Source: Talpa occidentalis
Lineage: Eukaryota; Chordata; Mammalia; Eulipotyphla; Talpidae
Length of the DNA stretch: 64,000 nt
Direction of reading: 5' to 3'
NCBI RefSeq assembly: GCF_014898055.3
Contig: NW_023602073.1
Span: 24,351,784-24,415,783 of the forward strand
Below the pieces are notes generated by a model that did no database searches, had not been told where the DNA came from, and saw nothing but the letters and a program-made list of their open reading frames with translations. A program made the position numbers and the translations under genes. Of this stretch, positions 21,090-32,467 are shown piece by piece. Within the stretch, counting starts at the first letter, position 1, and every line of letters begins with the position of its first letter.

Positions 21090-21448
21090 AAACACAGATT
21101 TACCATGTAATTCATCAATTTAACTTTTACGTGCGTCCTGAAAAGAATAGCAGCTTGCACATCAATATTCACAGCACTGTTATTCACAATAGTTAAAATG
21201 TGGAATTAAGTCAAATGACAATCAACATATAACCAAATAGAGTATGCATATATAACGGAGTATGCATATATAACGATATATGCATATATATCATGTAAGC
21301 TTTAAAAGGCATGACATTCTGATATAGGCTACAACATAACAACCTTGAAAACTTTGTTAAGTGAAATAACTCAGACCCAAAGGAAAAATATTTTATGATT
21401 CTGTTTATATGAGATACCTAAAATAGCCAAATTCAGAGACAGAAAGAG
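21090..21448 (+). repeat. Old L1 3' portion, first part
   Basis: CACAGCACTGTTATTCACAATAGTT-type and CAAATGACAATCAAC motifs follow the ORF2 3' end, then GTTAAGTGAAATAACTCAG and the 3' UTR up to the point where the LTR at 21453 inserted. It contains a left-arm-only tandem expansion at about 21240-21290. Confidence 0.82.
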
Positions 21449-21452
21449 TGGT

Positions 21453-22054
21453 TGCAATAGGGTGGTCCCCAGGAAAAGGGGAGGTTCCAGGTTCCCTGCC
21501 CCTGGATCAGGGCGGATCAGCACAGGGGAAGGAAAGAAGCAGGATGGGGAGCAGAAGGAGGCCTGGAGGAGGCACGTGAAGCAGAGAGACATGTGAAGAA
21601 GCTGCACTTGCTTCTTGGTCCTGGCTTGGGTGACACAGACGTGAGTGAGAGACCCGTGGGGAGGTCAACAATGGCAGCTTTTGTCTTGATTTTGATTTTG
21701 CTCTTTCTGTCTCAGACGTGCTGGGCCCCTTCTGCCCCTTCCTGGGGGTCCCCTCCAGGAGGTGCTTTAGACTGTGACAGGTTTTCAAGCCTCAGTGGCC
21801 CTGCTTTGGGCCAACCCTGTTTGGCTGGACATTTACCCACGAGCGGATGGTACCACTGGGGGCTTGATTTGCAAACTATGTTCTTTATCTTTCCCTCCTC
21901 ATTTCTTTGTTATACACTAATTGTATTAAAGTTCCTTTCCATTGAGGGTCTTATGCACTAGAATATGTTTTGTCTTGATAGGGTAGATGGTAGAAGCTCT
22001 TTAGAGCAGACAGCTTTGGGGGTTCTGGGGTGCCCCTCACCCTGCCCTGGTACA
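21453..22054 (+). mobile_element. Solo LTR inserted in L1 3' UTR, 4-bp target duplication
   Basis: Begins TGCAATAGGGTGG and ends CCCTGGTACA, flanked by TGGT at 21449-21452 and 22055-22058. The L1 3' UTR resumes immediately after, so excising the LTR restores an L1-like order. An ATTAAA signal lies near 21925. Same family as 16900-17448, with differences including a missing stretch near the start. The 21593-21961 frame across it has no viral or cellular domain that I recognise. Mirrored at 53919-54520. Confidence 0.92.
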
Positions 22055-22260
22055 TGGTTACCAAGGACTAGAGAAAAGTGGGGATGAGAAATCTTACCTC
22101 ATGGGTACAGGGTGTTTGTTTGGCATGATGAAGAGGATATTCCATCTGGAGATGGATAATTGTGATGGTTGTGCAACATCGTGAAGGTACTTAATGCCAC
22201 AGAATTGAACACTTAGAAATGGTTAAAACGGCAATTTTATGTTGTTAAAAATGTCCTGGA
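22055..22260 (+). repeat. Old L1 3' UTR, continuation
   Basis: GGTTACCAAGGACTAGAG, GATAATTGTGATGGTTGTGC, ACAGAATTGAACACTTAG and ATGGTTAAAACGGCAATTTT are the usual successive motifs of old L1 3' UTRs in sense. It resumes after the LTR insertion. Mirrored at about 53710-53914. Confidence 0.85.
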
Positions 22261-22725
22261 AAAGACTAGGCAAGTATAGTAAAAGGGCTAGAAAATTAAT
22301 GAACAGAGAAAGCCATATAGCACGAAGGTTAACCATAAAAAGGTTGATGTGACTGTATTAACAAGAAAATATAATGTAGACTTTAAGGCAAGAAGTATTA
22401 CCACAGAGACATTTCATGATACAAGAGGCATTTTATAGTATTAAGAGACATTTTATAAAAGAGATATAACAATTCTCAGTGTCCATGCATCTACTAACAA
22501 TTACATTACAAAACAAATATGTAATTAAAATGCACACATATATGGACATGAAAACTCATTTCCACACAGAAACCTGTACATGACTGTTCACGGCAACCAT
22601 AGTATTTGTAACAGCAGGGGATAGGGCCATGCATAGTCCTCAGCACCATTACTCCTCTGGGCCTGGCAGCGAGTCTGCCTGCTCTTATTTGCTCTCATTT
22701 CATTTGTCCACTTCATTCATTATTC
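22261..22725. other. AT-rich DNA, nothing clear
   Basis: Possibly more L1-like sequence (ACATGACTGTTCACGGCAAC resembles L1 text) but I cannot place it securely. Confidence 0.35.
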
Positions 22726-22983
22726 TTTTTTTTTTTTAAGATTTATTTTATTTATACAATAGCCAGGGTACAGAGTGGTGAGAGGATTCACCAGAGACAG
22801 AGTGGGGAACAGAACAGGTACACTGACGAAATACACTGCTGCGGGGAGCAGCAGGTGAGACAGGAGAGGTCTGCTGCGCCATGTGGGTTGCTCCGAGGCC
22901 GGCGGGGATCGAACCGGCACTGGAGGGGGTGTGGACAGCTTCACAGCGCTGCGCTCAACCGCTTGCGCCACCAGGGAGGCCCC
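22726..22983 (-). repeat. tRNA-derived SINE, antisense
   Basis: Canonical antisense copy with GATCGAACCGGCACTGG and GCGCCACCAGGGAGGCCCC. Shared with 52992-53250. Confidence 0.95.
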
Positions 22984-23470
22984 ACTGTTCATTTGATTTG
23001 TGAATCACTCATTTCATTTGGGTGTGTGATACCTGGGACAACGTCCTGGGATTTATATACATTTTTCTCTAATTTTGGCTGCTAATGATTCTGTGTCTTT
23101 CACACGCAAAAGATGCATGATCCCTGCAAGTCTGATTCCTTTTCAGTGTCATCTTGAAGTTCAGGACAGCATCATCTATATCAAGGAAGGGCTTGGCTGA
23201 GATTCCCAGGGTGTGATCCCTTGGGTTGAATTTGAACATTTATGGACTTAACATGCAAGTTACCTGTCTCCCCTCAGATAGGCAGAGCAGGAACAGGGTA
23301 GATAATCACTCTACACACTCCCACTAGAAAGACCATAGCAAGACACACTGGTCCACAGCAGTTTCTAGAATCCCATGGGCACACGATACTGCTTGCTGAG
23401 GACTCAGTGGTGCTTTCTGGCAATGATTTTCCAGAGCTCTTGGCTCCATCCTCTGGACTCTTCACCTCAT
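22984..23470. other. No feature recognised
   Basis: Apparently unique sequence, shared with the right arm. Confidence 0.4.
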
Positions 23471-23479
23471 GCTCTGCAT

Positions 23480-23652
23480 CATCTACAGAGATACGGTTGT
23501 CAAGCATCAGTATACATCAGAGTGGCCCTGAGGGTTTGTTAAAACACAAGCTGCTGGACTCCACCCCCAGAGGTCTAGGTGCAGCCCCAGATTTGCATTT
23601 TTAAGTTTCTAGGTGAGGTTAATGCTGCTGGCTCCGGGACCACACTTTGAGG
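23480..23652 (-). mobile_element. MER5A-like hAT-Charlie DNA transposon relic
   Basis: On the minus strand: TCCTCAAAGTGTGGTCCCGG, AGCAGCATTAACCTCACC, AAAATGCAAATCTGGGGC, CTCAGGGGGTGGAG-like text and TTTTAACAAACCCTC. These follow the non-autonomous MER5A element. In the left arm a 10-bp segment is retained that the right arm lacks. Mirrored at about 52326-52492. Confidence 0.82.
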
Positions 23653-23654
23653 AC

Positions 23655-23760
23655 TGATGGCCTATCTCATAAGGTCATGGCACGGATGTGGAAACTCAGC
23701 ACACGCAGTGCTTAGAACTGCACTGGCATATTACAGGCGCGAACACATTTTAGCCAGTAT
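23655..23760 (-). repeat. MIR-like SINE relic
   Basis: On the minus strand ATGCCAGTGCAGTTCTAAGCA and a following CACATCCGTGCCATGACCTTATGAGATAG-type segment resemble the core of an ancient MIR element. Short and diverged. Mirrored at about 52222-52322. Confidence 0.5.
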
Positions 23761-24672
23761 CGCCAGTGAGGAATGGATTCGCTGCAAGAGAAAATTCTAT
23801 CCCAGTGGGTTACAAAGAAAGCAGTTAACAGGATACTTAACAAGGGGCCCCTGGTCAGGAATGTCATGTCCCTGGATCCTCTGGCTTCTTGCTTCACTGT
23901 CTCTGTCCTGTGGCTTTTCCCATCACATTCACACAAGAGCTGCTGTTCCTCCAGGAACCCTGGCTGCAATTCAGAAGGGAAGAGAAAAGGGCAACGAAAG
24001 GTTAAGGGTAGGTAGAGAATTCCTGCCAAGTCACCCCACCCCCCACCTTTTGTAAAGATTGTACTTATTTTAGAGAAGTCATTTCCTTTTAAGATAAATC
24101 AATAAAACATTTGCAGGAGCCCCCAAGAGACTTTCACTTGGGGTCTGTGTATTTTTCTGAGTCAGTCTATACTGTTCATCAGATCTGTACAGTCTGAAAA
24201 CTGTAACCCTCAAGCCACATTTCTTGACTCAAGCATCAAAGTATCTTACCAAAAAGGATTTCCGTCCCCTTCATTCCCCATCTCAGGGCTTAAAACCCTG
24301 GGATTCTAAGCCATATATGCACACATTAGAATTGTCTCCCTTCCCTTTTTTTTGTTTCTGCCGAACTTGTAAATACTGCTTATATTATTCAAATACTTGT
24401 TTAAGAGTAGTAGTCGTATAGGATGTGTGGGGGTGTGTGTGTGTTTTAATGTGATTTCCCAAAAAGACTTTTTTTGTGTATTTTCTTCCTGTTCCATTAG
24501 TATAAACTTGGGGAACAAAGAGCATTAACTTAGGAAATAAGTTCCTCGGCCTGACATGGGAGGCTGGCATTAATAATTGAAAAATTAGGTCCTCTGATAG
24601 GAGAAACTGGAAGAGGCAAGGCTTCTTTCTTTTCTGAGTGTTTAAAAATTGCTTAATTCAGGTGGATAATCC
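23761..24672. other. No gene recognised; holds an arm-variable patch
   Basis: Shared with the right arm (51296-52220). Around 24280-24345 the arms differ by replaced sequence, and there are homopolymer length differences near 24348. A GT-rich stretch lies at about 24426-24445. Confidence 0.4.
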
Positions 24673-24942
24673 ATTTTTGTAAAAATATTTATTTATGTAT
24701 ACAAGAACTGGGGTACAGGCCAGAGCTGTGGTGGGGGTGGTGAGAGGATTCACCAGAGACAGAGTGCAGAACAGAACAGGCAGACTGACCGAAGTTCACT
24801 GCTGAGGGGAGCAGCTGGGAGACAGGAGAGGTCTGCTGCACCATGTGGGTAGCTCCCTGGCTGGGGATCGAACTTGTGCTGCAGAGGCTGGGGATAGCTT
24901 CATTGGTTGTGTCTTAATCCCTTGCGCCACCAGGAAGGCCCC
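24673..24942 (-). repeat. tRNA-derived SINE, antisense
   Basis: TATGTATACAAGAACTGGGG near the tail, GCGCCACCAGGAAGGCCCC at the head end. Shared with 51024-51295. Confidence 0.94.
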
Positions 24943-25393
24943 AGGAGGATAATCTCAATACTGAAAAAGGTTTGCATCCCTCAACATATCACTGTCATTT
25001 AATTGGAGGAAGTTATTTCCTACCTATAGAAATGTTGACTGGATCATCTGGAATGCCATTCTGTCCCTGAAAACATTTAGATCGAAGGTAGTAATTCTAA
25101 ACTCTCAGCTGATTCATGTATTAAATGGGTTTGGTTCTGTTCAGAACTCTGAAGATATTAAAATCTTAAAACTGAGACAGTAAAGGATATTTTAAAATGG
25201 CACGGAGGTTCACATTCTGAAAACAGTAAACCTAGCAAGTTAATGTTGCAAGGGGGCTCACTCCCTTCTAGATGAGTCAGAGTTGAGAGAAAGAGCTTTA
25301 TCCCAAATTGGCCCAAGAATTTGTTCCAAAGTACAGAGAACAAGTGATTTATGAGAAACAAGGCACACTTTTAACCAATCAGCTAGCTTAGAA
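24943..25393. other. Unannotated inner end of left arm
   Basis: Apparently unique sequence shared with 50571-51023. No gene identified. Confidence 0.4.
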
Positions 25394-25640
25394 ATTGTAG
25401 CATCAAGGGGATGGACGCTGTTCAAAAAGGAATGCTCACGCATTACCATGGCAATGCTGGAAGAGTCCTTGATGATACACAGCTTGCAGTTGGCATTGTA
25501 GTAAAGAAACAGATAAAGGGCCAGATTTTTGCCAAGAGAATTCATGTTTGTTTTGAGCACATTAAGCATTCTAAAAGCAGAAATCATTTCCCGAGCCACG
25601 TGCAAAAAAATGATCAGAAAAACAAGGAAGCTTGGGCCCT
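25394..25640 (+). pseudogene. RPL21: Processed RPL21 pseudogene, truncated at both ends
   Basis: The frame from 25411 reads VQKGM, then [19 protein letters not shown], then [11 protein letters not shown] and NDQKNKEA. This is the middle of the 60S ribosomal protein eL21 (about residues 45-125 of 160) with substitutions. The upstream bases ATTGTAGCATCAAGG continue the same cDNA, so the copy starts at about 25394. No introns interrupt it, as expected for a retrocopy. After the KNKEA stretch the match stops, so the C-terminal third and 3' UTR are missing. It is non-functional as a ribosomal protein gene. Its start coincides with the inner breakpoint of the left arm (25395), so the right arm lacks it. 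Confidence 0.9.
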
Positions 25641-26000
25641 CATGTTCAAAACCGTTTGAAGATTATATGGCTTATGAAACGAAGTGCTTTGTTGACATTG
25701 TAAGAGGATGTCAGGTTATCAATTCCACCAGCTTCTTCCCTGGGTTGGAAAAGCTTACACTTTGCGCAATGGTTGAGAAATTCCCACCCCCAGGTTTCTG
25801 GTAGGATCGAATCATTTCAACTCAAACTCTGATTTTGACAGTATACCAGGTTGAATGTGCAACTTGAAATGTTCAAGATATATATTTTAAAAAATGCAAA
25901 TGCAAACCAGTGAGTAAATAATTATGCTCTCTTTTGCATGAAAAAGAAGAGAAAAATTAATACAACTGTTTACATGTATGTGCATAAAGAAAATCAGTTC
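25641..26000. other. No feature recognised
   Basis: AT-rich sequence between the retrocopy and a SINE. The RPL21 match does not resume. Confidence 0.4.
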
Positions 26001-26209
26001 GGGGCCTCCCTGGTGGCACAAGGGGTTAAGAGGCAATCTATGAAGCTAACCACAGCCACTGCAAGCACAAGTTCCATCCCCAGCCAGGGAGCTACCCACA
26101 TGGCACAGCAGACCTCTCCTGACTCGCCAGCTCCTCCCCTCAGCATGTATTTCAATCAATCTGCCTGTTCTATTCCCCACTCTGTCTCTGGTGAATCCTC
26201 TCACCCTCC
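26001..26209 (+). repeat. tRNA-derived SINE, cut by assembly gap
   Basis: Sense SINE with head GGGCCTCCCTGGTGGCACA running into the N block. The 3' tail is not visible. Confidence 0.95.
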
Positions 26210-26309
26210 NNNNNNNNNNNNNNNNNNNNNNNNNNNNNNNNNNNNNNNNNNNNNNNNNNNNNNNNNNNNNNNNNNNNNNNNNNNNNNNNNNNNNNNNNNN
26301 NNNNNNNNN
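26210..26309. other. Assembly gap of 100 N
   Basis: Exactly 100 N, the conventional placeholder for a gap of unknown size. The sequence to the right does not continue the SINE. Confidence 0.99.
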
Positions 26310-27154
26310 AATACTTTTTTTTTAGGTGCTTTTAACACTTAGCCAAAATAAAGTGATTTAATAGTGATAATATCAGGAAGTATAAGTATCATTGTTTTAA
26401 TTCTATATATATTACATATATCAATACGTGCACTTACAAATGTATTAATATCTGAGGAAGGAGATTTAGAGAGGTTAATCATTTTTTCCAAGGTTGCCAT
26501 ATATGATATTCACTCAAAAGAAACAATGACTAATAATTGAGAAACTACACTGTACTTTTGTGAATTGATAGTTCTCAGTGATCAGGATATAGAGAGAATG
26601 TTGTGGTAAACTGACTTTTCAGTGGCAGGGAAAAAAAGCAATATAAATAAGGTTTAAAATATCCAACAGAGAAATAATAAATGGTGATAGGATCTGTACA
26701 AAGGATTTAAAGAAACCAACTGAATTTTCAATACCATTTAGGATAACATCCAAGATATGAACCCTTAAGGATATTTTTAATAAAATGTATGTATCTGTAA
26801 GCTATGAAAACATTATTCTTTAATGGAAATTATAAACTTAAGTAAAATGACAATATGAACCTCTATTACAGACAGGATGCATACAGCAAAGTTTGAGAGA
26901 AAGCACAATTGCAGAGGGGAGCACAAGAGAGGCAGAAATGACTGAATCACCCTGCAGTAAGAAGGTGTTTGTTCTTTTGGTGATGAGTTTAATGTCTTTT
27001 TTTAATGGTGGTTTCTTTCACTCTTATAGAAACTTTTAGTTTAATATTCCCATTTGTTTATATTTGCTTTCATTTCCTTTGCCAACGTAATTCAATTGAC
27101 AAAAGTCGTCTCTAAGGCTGATTAGGAACTCAGTCATTTTTGTTTTCTGTGTAT
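26310..27154. other. AT-rich DNA, nothing recognised
   Basis: No gene or confident repeat identified after the gap. Confidence 0.4.
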
Positions 27155-27560
27155 TTTGTGATTTCAGAACTTATATCCATGTCTTTATTCCACTGTTGGT
27201 GGAAATGTAACTGTTTCCCTTCTAGAAAAGTAGGATAGATATTTCTGAAAATACTAAAAATAATTCTACCTGATGATCCAGCAAATCCCATTCTTAGATA
27301 TCTCTCTGAAGTATACAAAAACACTAAATGAAGGGATATGTGCAGTCCTATGTTCATTGTAACAGTATTTTCAATATTAAAGTGATGAAGCAACCTAAGG
27401 GTCCAACAACGATGAGTTGTTAAGATACGGCGCACAACACATGAATACTACTCAGCTACTAAAAACCCCACTGGATTAAATTGTGCTATTTGCAATAAAT
27501 ATCGGTAGGACTGGAAGAGACTATGACTCACAAAGAGTTAGTTAGAAGAAAGGTAATACC
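27155..27560 (+). repeat. Old L1 ORF2 3' fragment
   Basis: TTCCACTGTTGGTGGAAATG, CCTGATGATCCAGCAAATCC and AATACTACTCAGCTACTAAAAA are L1 ORF2 C-terminal and 3' end motifs in sense. Decayed. Confidence 0.82.
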
Positions 27561-28100
27561 AGAGAGAGTAAATGGTTTTCTCACAGACAAAACTATAGCC
27601 TAACTCGAAAATAAAACAAAAACTCTCTTACTTAGAGACCAATTTTCCATCACCTACAAAAATTTATGGGCACAGAATGACCTACATCTATATCAAACAT
27701 AGGTTTTTCATTAGACTGTTATTTCATTGCAATCTGGTTCACTATGCAAACTTACAACATAAAAAGATAATGAAAGCTATTTATTAAAAGATGGATGAAA
27801 GAGATCTGAAAAGTATTATCCTTCGGGGCTACCATGTGAAACCCTGCCATTTGCTATTTTCCATTTGTTATAAGAAGAACGAAAGTTAAATATATTCATA
27901 TTTTAACGTTGACAGTTACCAAAAAGACTCTTTTCAATTTCAGAGTCACTTAAAAACTAGAAAAGCTGTTCATATCAACCATGCATACCAATTAATTTAA
28001 ATCTAAAAAGTTGCCTGTTACATGATTCATGATCAGCAAAGACATTCATTTTATATTAAATTCTATATGGCCAATATGGCAGTGAGAAATTATTGGGAAA
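27561..28100. other. AT-rich DNA, nothing recognised
   Basis: No supported feature. Confidence 0.4.
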
Positions 28101-28343
28101 GGGCCTCGCTGGTGGCTTAGGGAGTAAGTCTCAGCTCTGTCACTGCTATGGCCTGAGTTCAATTTTCCACGAGGGAGCTAAGCCACATAGGGTGCAGCAG
28201 CCTTCTCCTGTTCATGCCTGCTGCTCCCTTTAGCAGTGTGTATTTCAGTACATCTGCCTGTTCTGCTCCCACTTTCTCTGGTGAATCCTCTCAACCACTG
28301 CACCTCTGGTCTACACCCCAATTCTTCTATGCTTAAAAAAATA
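28101..28343 (+). repeat. tRNA-derived SINE, diverged
   Basis: Head GGGCCTCGCTGGTGGCTTA, diverged body, tail CTTAAAAAAATA. Flanks TTGGGAAAG and TTGGAAAGAG suggest the target duplication. Confidence 0.88.
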
Positions 28344-29959
28344 CATTGGAAAGAGGTGGCAGTCTTTTTTGGAAAGTCTGCAAGCAGATCAAGAGAAAAG
28401 CCTTTAAATGAGAAACTAAATGAGAAAAGCCTTTTAATGAGAATAGTACAGAGCATTATGATGAAGGGATAAACATGGTAACTCAAACTAAAGCATAAAC
28501 TAACTGAAGTGTAAACATTTTGAGAATAAATCAGTCAGCTAATTCTGTGACATTACATTCATTTATCAACTCTTAATCAACTGTTTCAGTGTACTTCTGC
28601 TACATTGTCTAGTCCACAAATCACTATACAACAGAATACAACTTAAATACATGAAGGGAAACTCCATTATGGAAGTTTGAGGATGGCTCACAGCTATTCC
28701 ATGCAAATACAGTTTGGGGAACCTCACCTCAGGAAACCACAGGAAACAGGTCTTGGGCCCAAGTCTCTACAAGGGTGGTGCCACAATATGCCCCCAGTGG
28801 GGCAGAGAAGTGTGCATGCATGAGCCACAAATCCATGTTCCTCCTTGGAACCCGGGTCCAGGTTAGTTATATAGGCTTATGAAACAGGACTCGGGCCAAT
28901 TCCAAAATGTGCTAGGGATCAAACCCATGGCAATGCAACCCTGCGTTTCGAATTACATTTGAGTGCTCCTGCATCAGGAAATCATCTCCTCTTTTTGCCA
29001 CCGTGGAGGACACTTGATTTTCCTAGGGCTACAAGACTTAAGGAGTGATGTATTACTATCTCATCTATTTCTTTCTCTATCGCTTTGCCTATTGGAATGG
29101 CATTAAAATTAGCCAAATCAGACTGGAAAGGAAAGGAAACAAAGAAATAACTGCAGGGGACATAAATTTGAGGAACATTTTCCAGGACATAATTTGAGGA
29201 AATTCAAGGATTTTCTTTATTATTGATACAGATTTGGCTATATAGATCAATTGAGGAGCAAAGAGAATTAGAAATTTCCTCCACATCTGAGGATTGGAAA
29301 GCTGATAGTATAATAGAGACTATGATTCAACTAAGAGGCCCACATAGTAAGACCTCAGTAATGGATCATGGTTTTTAGCAGTTACGTAAGAAAATACCCA
29401 AAAGCAATAATTAATATATATGTGTGAGTGTTACACTAATTTATAACACTGTATAAATTTTTGGAGTACAGCTTCACACCTATTAAAATGTGTAATTCCA
29501 CACCACACACACCAACAGAGTTCTAATGAGCCTCCACTAACAGGCTTCTCCTAACACACCCACCCTCTCCAGGGGCAGCTCTCCTGCCAATTGTGTCTTT
29601 GCAAGCATCATCTTCTTCTTTTTGTGTGTTGTGTGTGCCCTCACCCCACTGAAAGGAGGACTCTGGTGAAGCTTTTCTTGGAGGTCACCCAAGAACCCCC
29701 ATCTGTGACCCAACACCTCTCCCAAACATCACTCCTCACCATTGTCACGGTTATGAAAACAAGGAAAGTCTGAGAAACTGTCATCCAGGCAAACTGGATG
29801 GGATTATTGGGCAAAAATGGACATTAGAAAAAACTAATTAAAGTATGGCGTTTAATTATTATGTCAACATTGCTGCATTAGTTGTAAAAAAAATCTGTGC
29901 TCATGTAGAATGTTAACAAAATGGAAATGGTGTGGGATAAACAAGACCTGTACTGCCTT
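28344..29959. other. No gene recognised
   Basis: AT-rich to mixed sequence. Short frames only. Around 28670-29040 the composition is less AT-rich and looks like an old retroelement or exapted sequence, but I could not assign it. Confidence 0.35.
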
Positions 29960-32467
29960 TGCAACTTTTTTGTAAATCGAACAGTATTCTTAACTGTTAT
30001 TTTTTAAAATACTCTCAATATTTAATAGGTTATAGAAGGAAAAATTTTTTTCTTTTCCAGTTTTTCCAGTATCACCGTCCAGGGACTGGAGAGAGGGGTT
30101 CTGGGAGAAAAGCGGGAAACCTCACACACAGGGCAGGCTCCGGAGTCTCCTCTCTCTGAGCCCTGCTGCTGCTGACTCCTCACAGAGCTTCTCACCCCAG
30201 GAAGCCGCCCTCCAGCAACCCCAACTCTCCCACCTCAGGCCCCGCCCCCTCCTGGCGCGCCACCAGAATCCGGAACAGCGCGCAGCGCCCCCGTGTGGCC
30301 ACAGGGCTAAGCACAGGCGACCAGAGCTCTTTTCCTGCTCAGCCAGGCCCTCCCCAGGCTCCCTGGGCCCCAGCGCAGGACAGGGATCTGCACAGGGGCG
30401 CCCAAGTCTCGTGTCAGTCAGAAGTCCTCAAATTTTCCTAGTCCTATGGACAAAGGACAAAAGCAGTTTCCAGGTGATAACAGCTGATTCCAGATTATGG
30501 GCAGATCCCCCAAATATGAGGTTCCTTCAGTCTTGGATGGATCCTTGGACTCCAGAGTCTCTGTAGTTTGTTTCTGCTTCTGCTTCCAGGGGTGAAAGCG
30601 CCTCCTCCTGGGAATTAACATTCAATTCTACCCAGGAGCCCAGGTCCTCACCCAGGAAAAGGACAAGATTCCAGGACACGCCAAGACCCCGGCGGGCGAC
30701 CACCCATCACGTCTTGCAGCAGGGGAGAGCAGGAGTGATCAGAGCGGGGAGAGACCGGGGAGCTGGTGGTGGTGTGTGGTGGATCATTGGTGGAAGGGCC
30801 GCACCTAAGAGGAACAATAACTATAGAAGATGACCCATGCTAATCAGAAAATAAATAATAAATATACATCTTTTAAAAATTCTCCATCCCTGAATGAGGG
30901 GAGGGTGGAGAGAGCCCCCAGGCATCACAGGAAGATGGGAGGCTCCTGGAAATGGAGCAGAGATGAAAATGGGACTAGGGGATGGGGCCCAAAAGGAGTG
31001 GTGGGGGCACCAGAGAGGGTGGGGCCAGGAAGGGTAGCATCGGGGACACTGTGAGGGGAAGGTCTGTGGGGTGACGTGGCTCTGGCTGGGGCTGGGAGAG
31101 TCTCTGTCTCCCCTGGTGGGACTGCAGAGGGGCTGGTGCTGTAACTGACCAGGGAATCACTTAAGTTCTGGGCCTTTCCTGTCCGTGAAGGGCTGGTGTG
31201 ACTCAAACACATACACTCAGGCTGATGAAGGAGAGAGATGAGCAGAGGACAGATGGTTAGGAGGAGGCCCCCATTTCCTGAGCCACAACATCCTCCCCAA
31301 CTCCCTAGTGCTGGGGTGGCAGGGAGATTCCTGGAATCAAGAGGAGGTGATTCAGGGAATCAAGAGGAGAAAGGCCTGTGCTGCCCTGGAGGGCCAGCCC
31401 TGGGGGATGATTTGCCGGCTCCAGAGCCCCACTCCCTGCAGGCGGGTCAGAGTCAGCCCTGCTCAAAGCTCCGTGCCGTGACCTGCAGACACTGCTCTGG
31501 GGATAGTATAAAAGAAATAAAACAGCAAAATTAGATGGGAATCTAAAAACGGTAGAACTAATTTTTTAAATCACATTTTGAAGGACACTTCAGAGGACAT
31601 GGAAACCTTGTCTGACAGCCCATTGTTATCAGGACCTTGACGGTCTGGTGAGCTACTCTGGCCTCCACTGTTTCTTGTGAGAAAACAGCCACTGATCACT
31701 TTAACACCTGAATATTTTACTGGTTTGTACCAAATCACTTCCTACTTTGCACCTAAAATAAAGATCTGGCATCTCCAGTCTCTGAGGGGCAGGTGGCAGG
31801 AGGGGCTTCACTCAGAGGCTCCAGCTCTGGGTCCCACGAGGCTGCGATGGGACGAGATGTTGGCGACTCTGAATGGCCGTGATCAGCGTGGAAGGACCTG
31901 CCTCAGAGCTCATGCATGTGGCTCCTGGAGAAAACCCTCAGGTCCTTGTCCTGTGGGCGTCCCTTTAGCTGAGGGTCCACCGTGTGCAGGGAGTCACCCC
32001 AGAGAGGGACCAGGGGGAGCCCGGGCTGGAAGTCTCAGCCCCTGTGAGCCTGACTCTGTGACATGGCGCGTCCCTTCTGCTTCATTCTCCTCACGAGGAA
32101 GAGCCAGCGAGTCAGACACTCTCACGGGGGGAGCTGTCTCCCCTCCTGTGTATCACAGAAGTGGTGGAAAATTGAAAACCAACTCAGTAGACCTTCTGGA
32201 CACTAATTATTTCCATTCTGCCCACATGAAAAATAAGCTGCCTCCCACCCAAGGCCCCTAAAAGTCCCTCCCATCACAGAAGCAGCATGACGTCAGCATC
32301 TCATTGCATGACTCTGGACCACGCAGAGGAAGCGCCTTGGGAGCATCTGTGCAGTGAAACCGTCTGTGCTCAGCTCCTCGTGGGCTCAGGCAGTTTCCTG
32401 CCTCACAAGACCTCGATGAGGATACAGTGGAGGACAGACACAGGTCAACTTGTGGACCCATTTTTTA
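29960..32467. other. GC-rich unexplained segment
   Basis: From about 30060 the sequence becomes GC-rich, with CpG-bearing text around 30240-30330. It contains a short direct repeat (GGAATCAAGAGGAG, about 31335 and 31356). No frame has a recognisable domain. It has the look of gene-flanking or intronic DNA, but I cannot support a gene. Confidence 0.35.

Larger units (their letters stand above)
11967..25395 (+). repeat. Left arm of a large inverted duplication (at least 13.4 kb)
   Basis: The whole interval reappears reverse-complemented at about 50571-64000. Paired positions sum to 75966-75977: tRNA-Val 18438/57533, LTR 16900/59077 and 17448/58529, LTR 21453/54520 and 22054/53919, inner edge 25395/50571. 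Unique sequence, eight SINEs, LTRs, L1, MER5A-like and MaLR relics are all shared. In 23266-23640 against 52360-52710 I count 4 substitutions and 3 indels, one of them 10 bp. The inner breakpoint is at GCTTAGAAAT (25385-25395), after which the arms diverge completely. The outer end is not reached in the window. Confidence 0.97.

Noticed and set aside
31677..32261. 194-residue open frame on the plus strand
   Set aside because: I see no domain or splice signals. Apparently chance in GC-rich DNA, although RNA evidence could change that.
30060..32300. Possible MHC class I gene piece, suggested by the tRNA context
   Set aside because: I could not find class I exon motifs, promoter boxes or transmembrane text in either strand.
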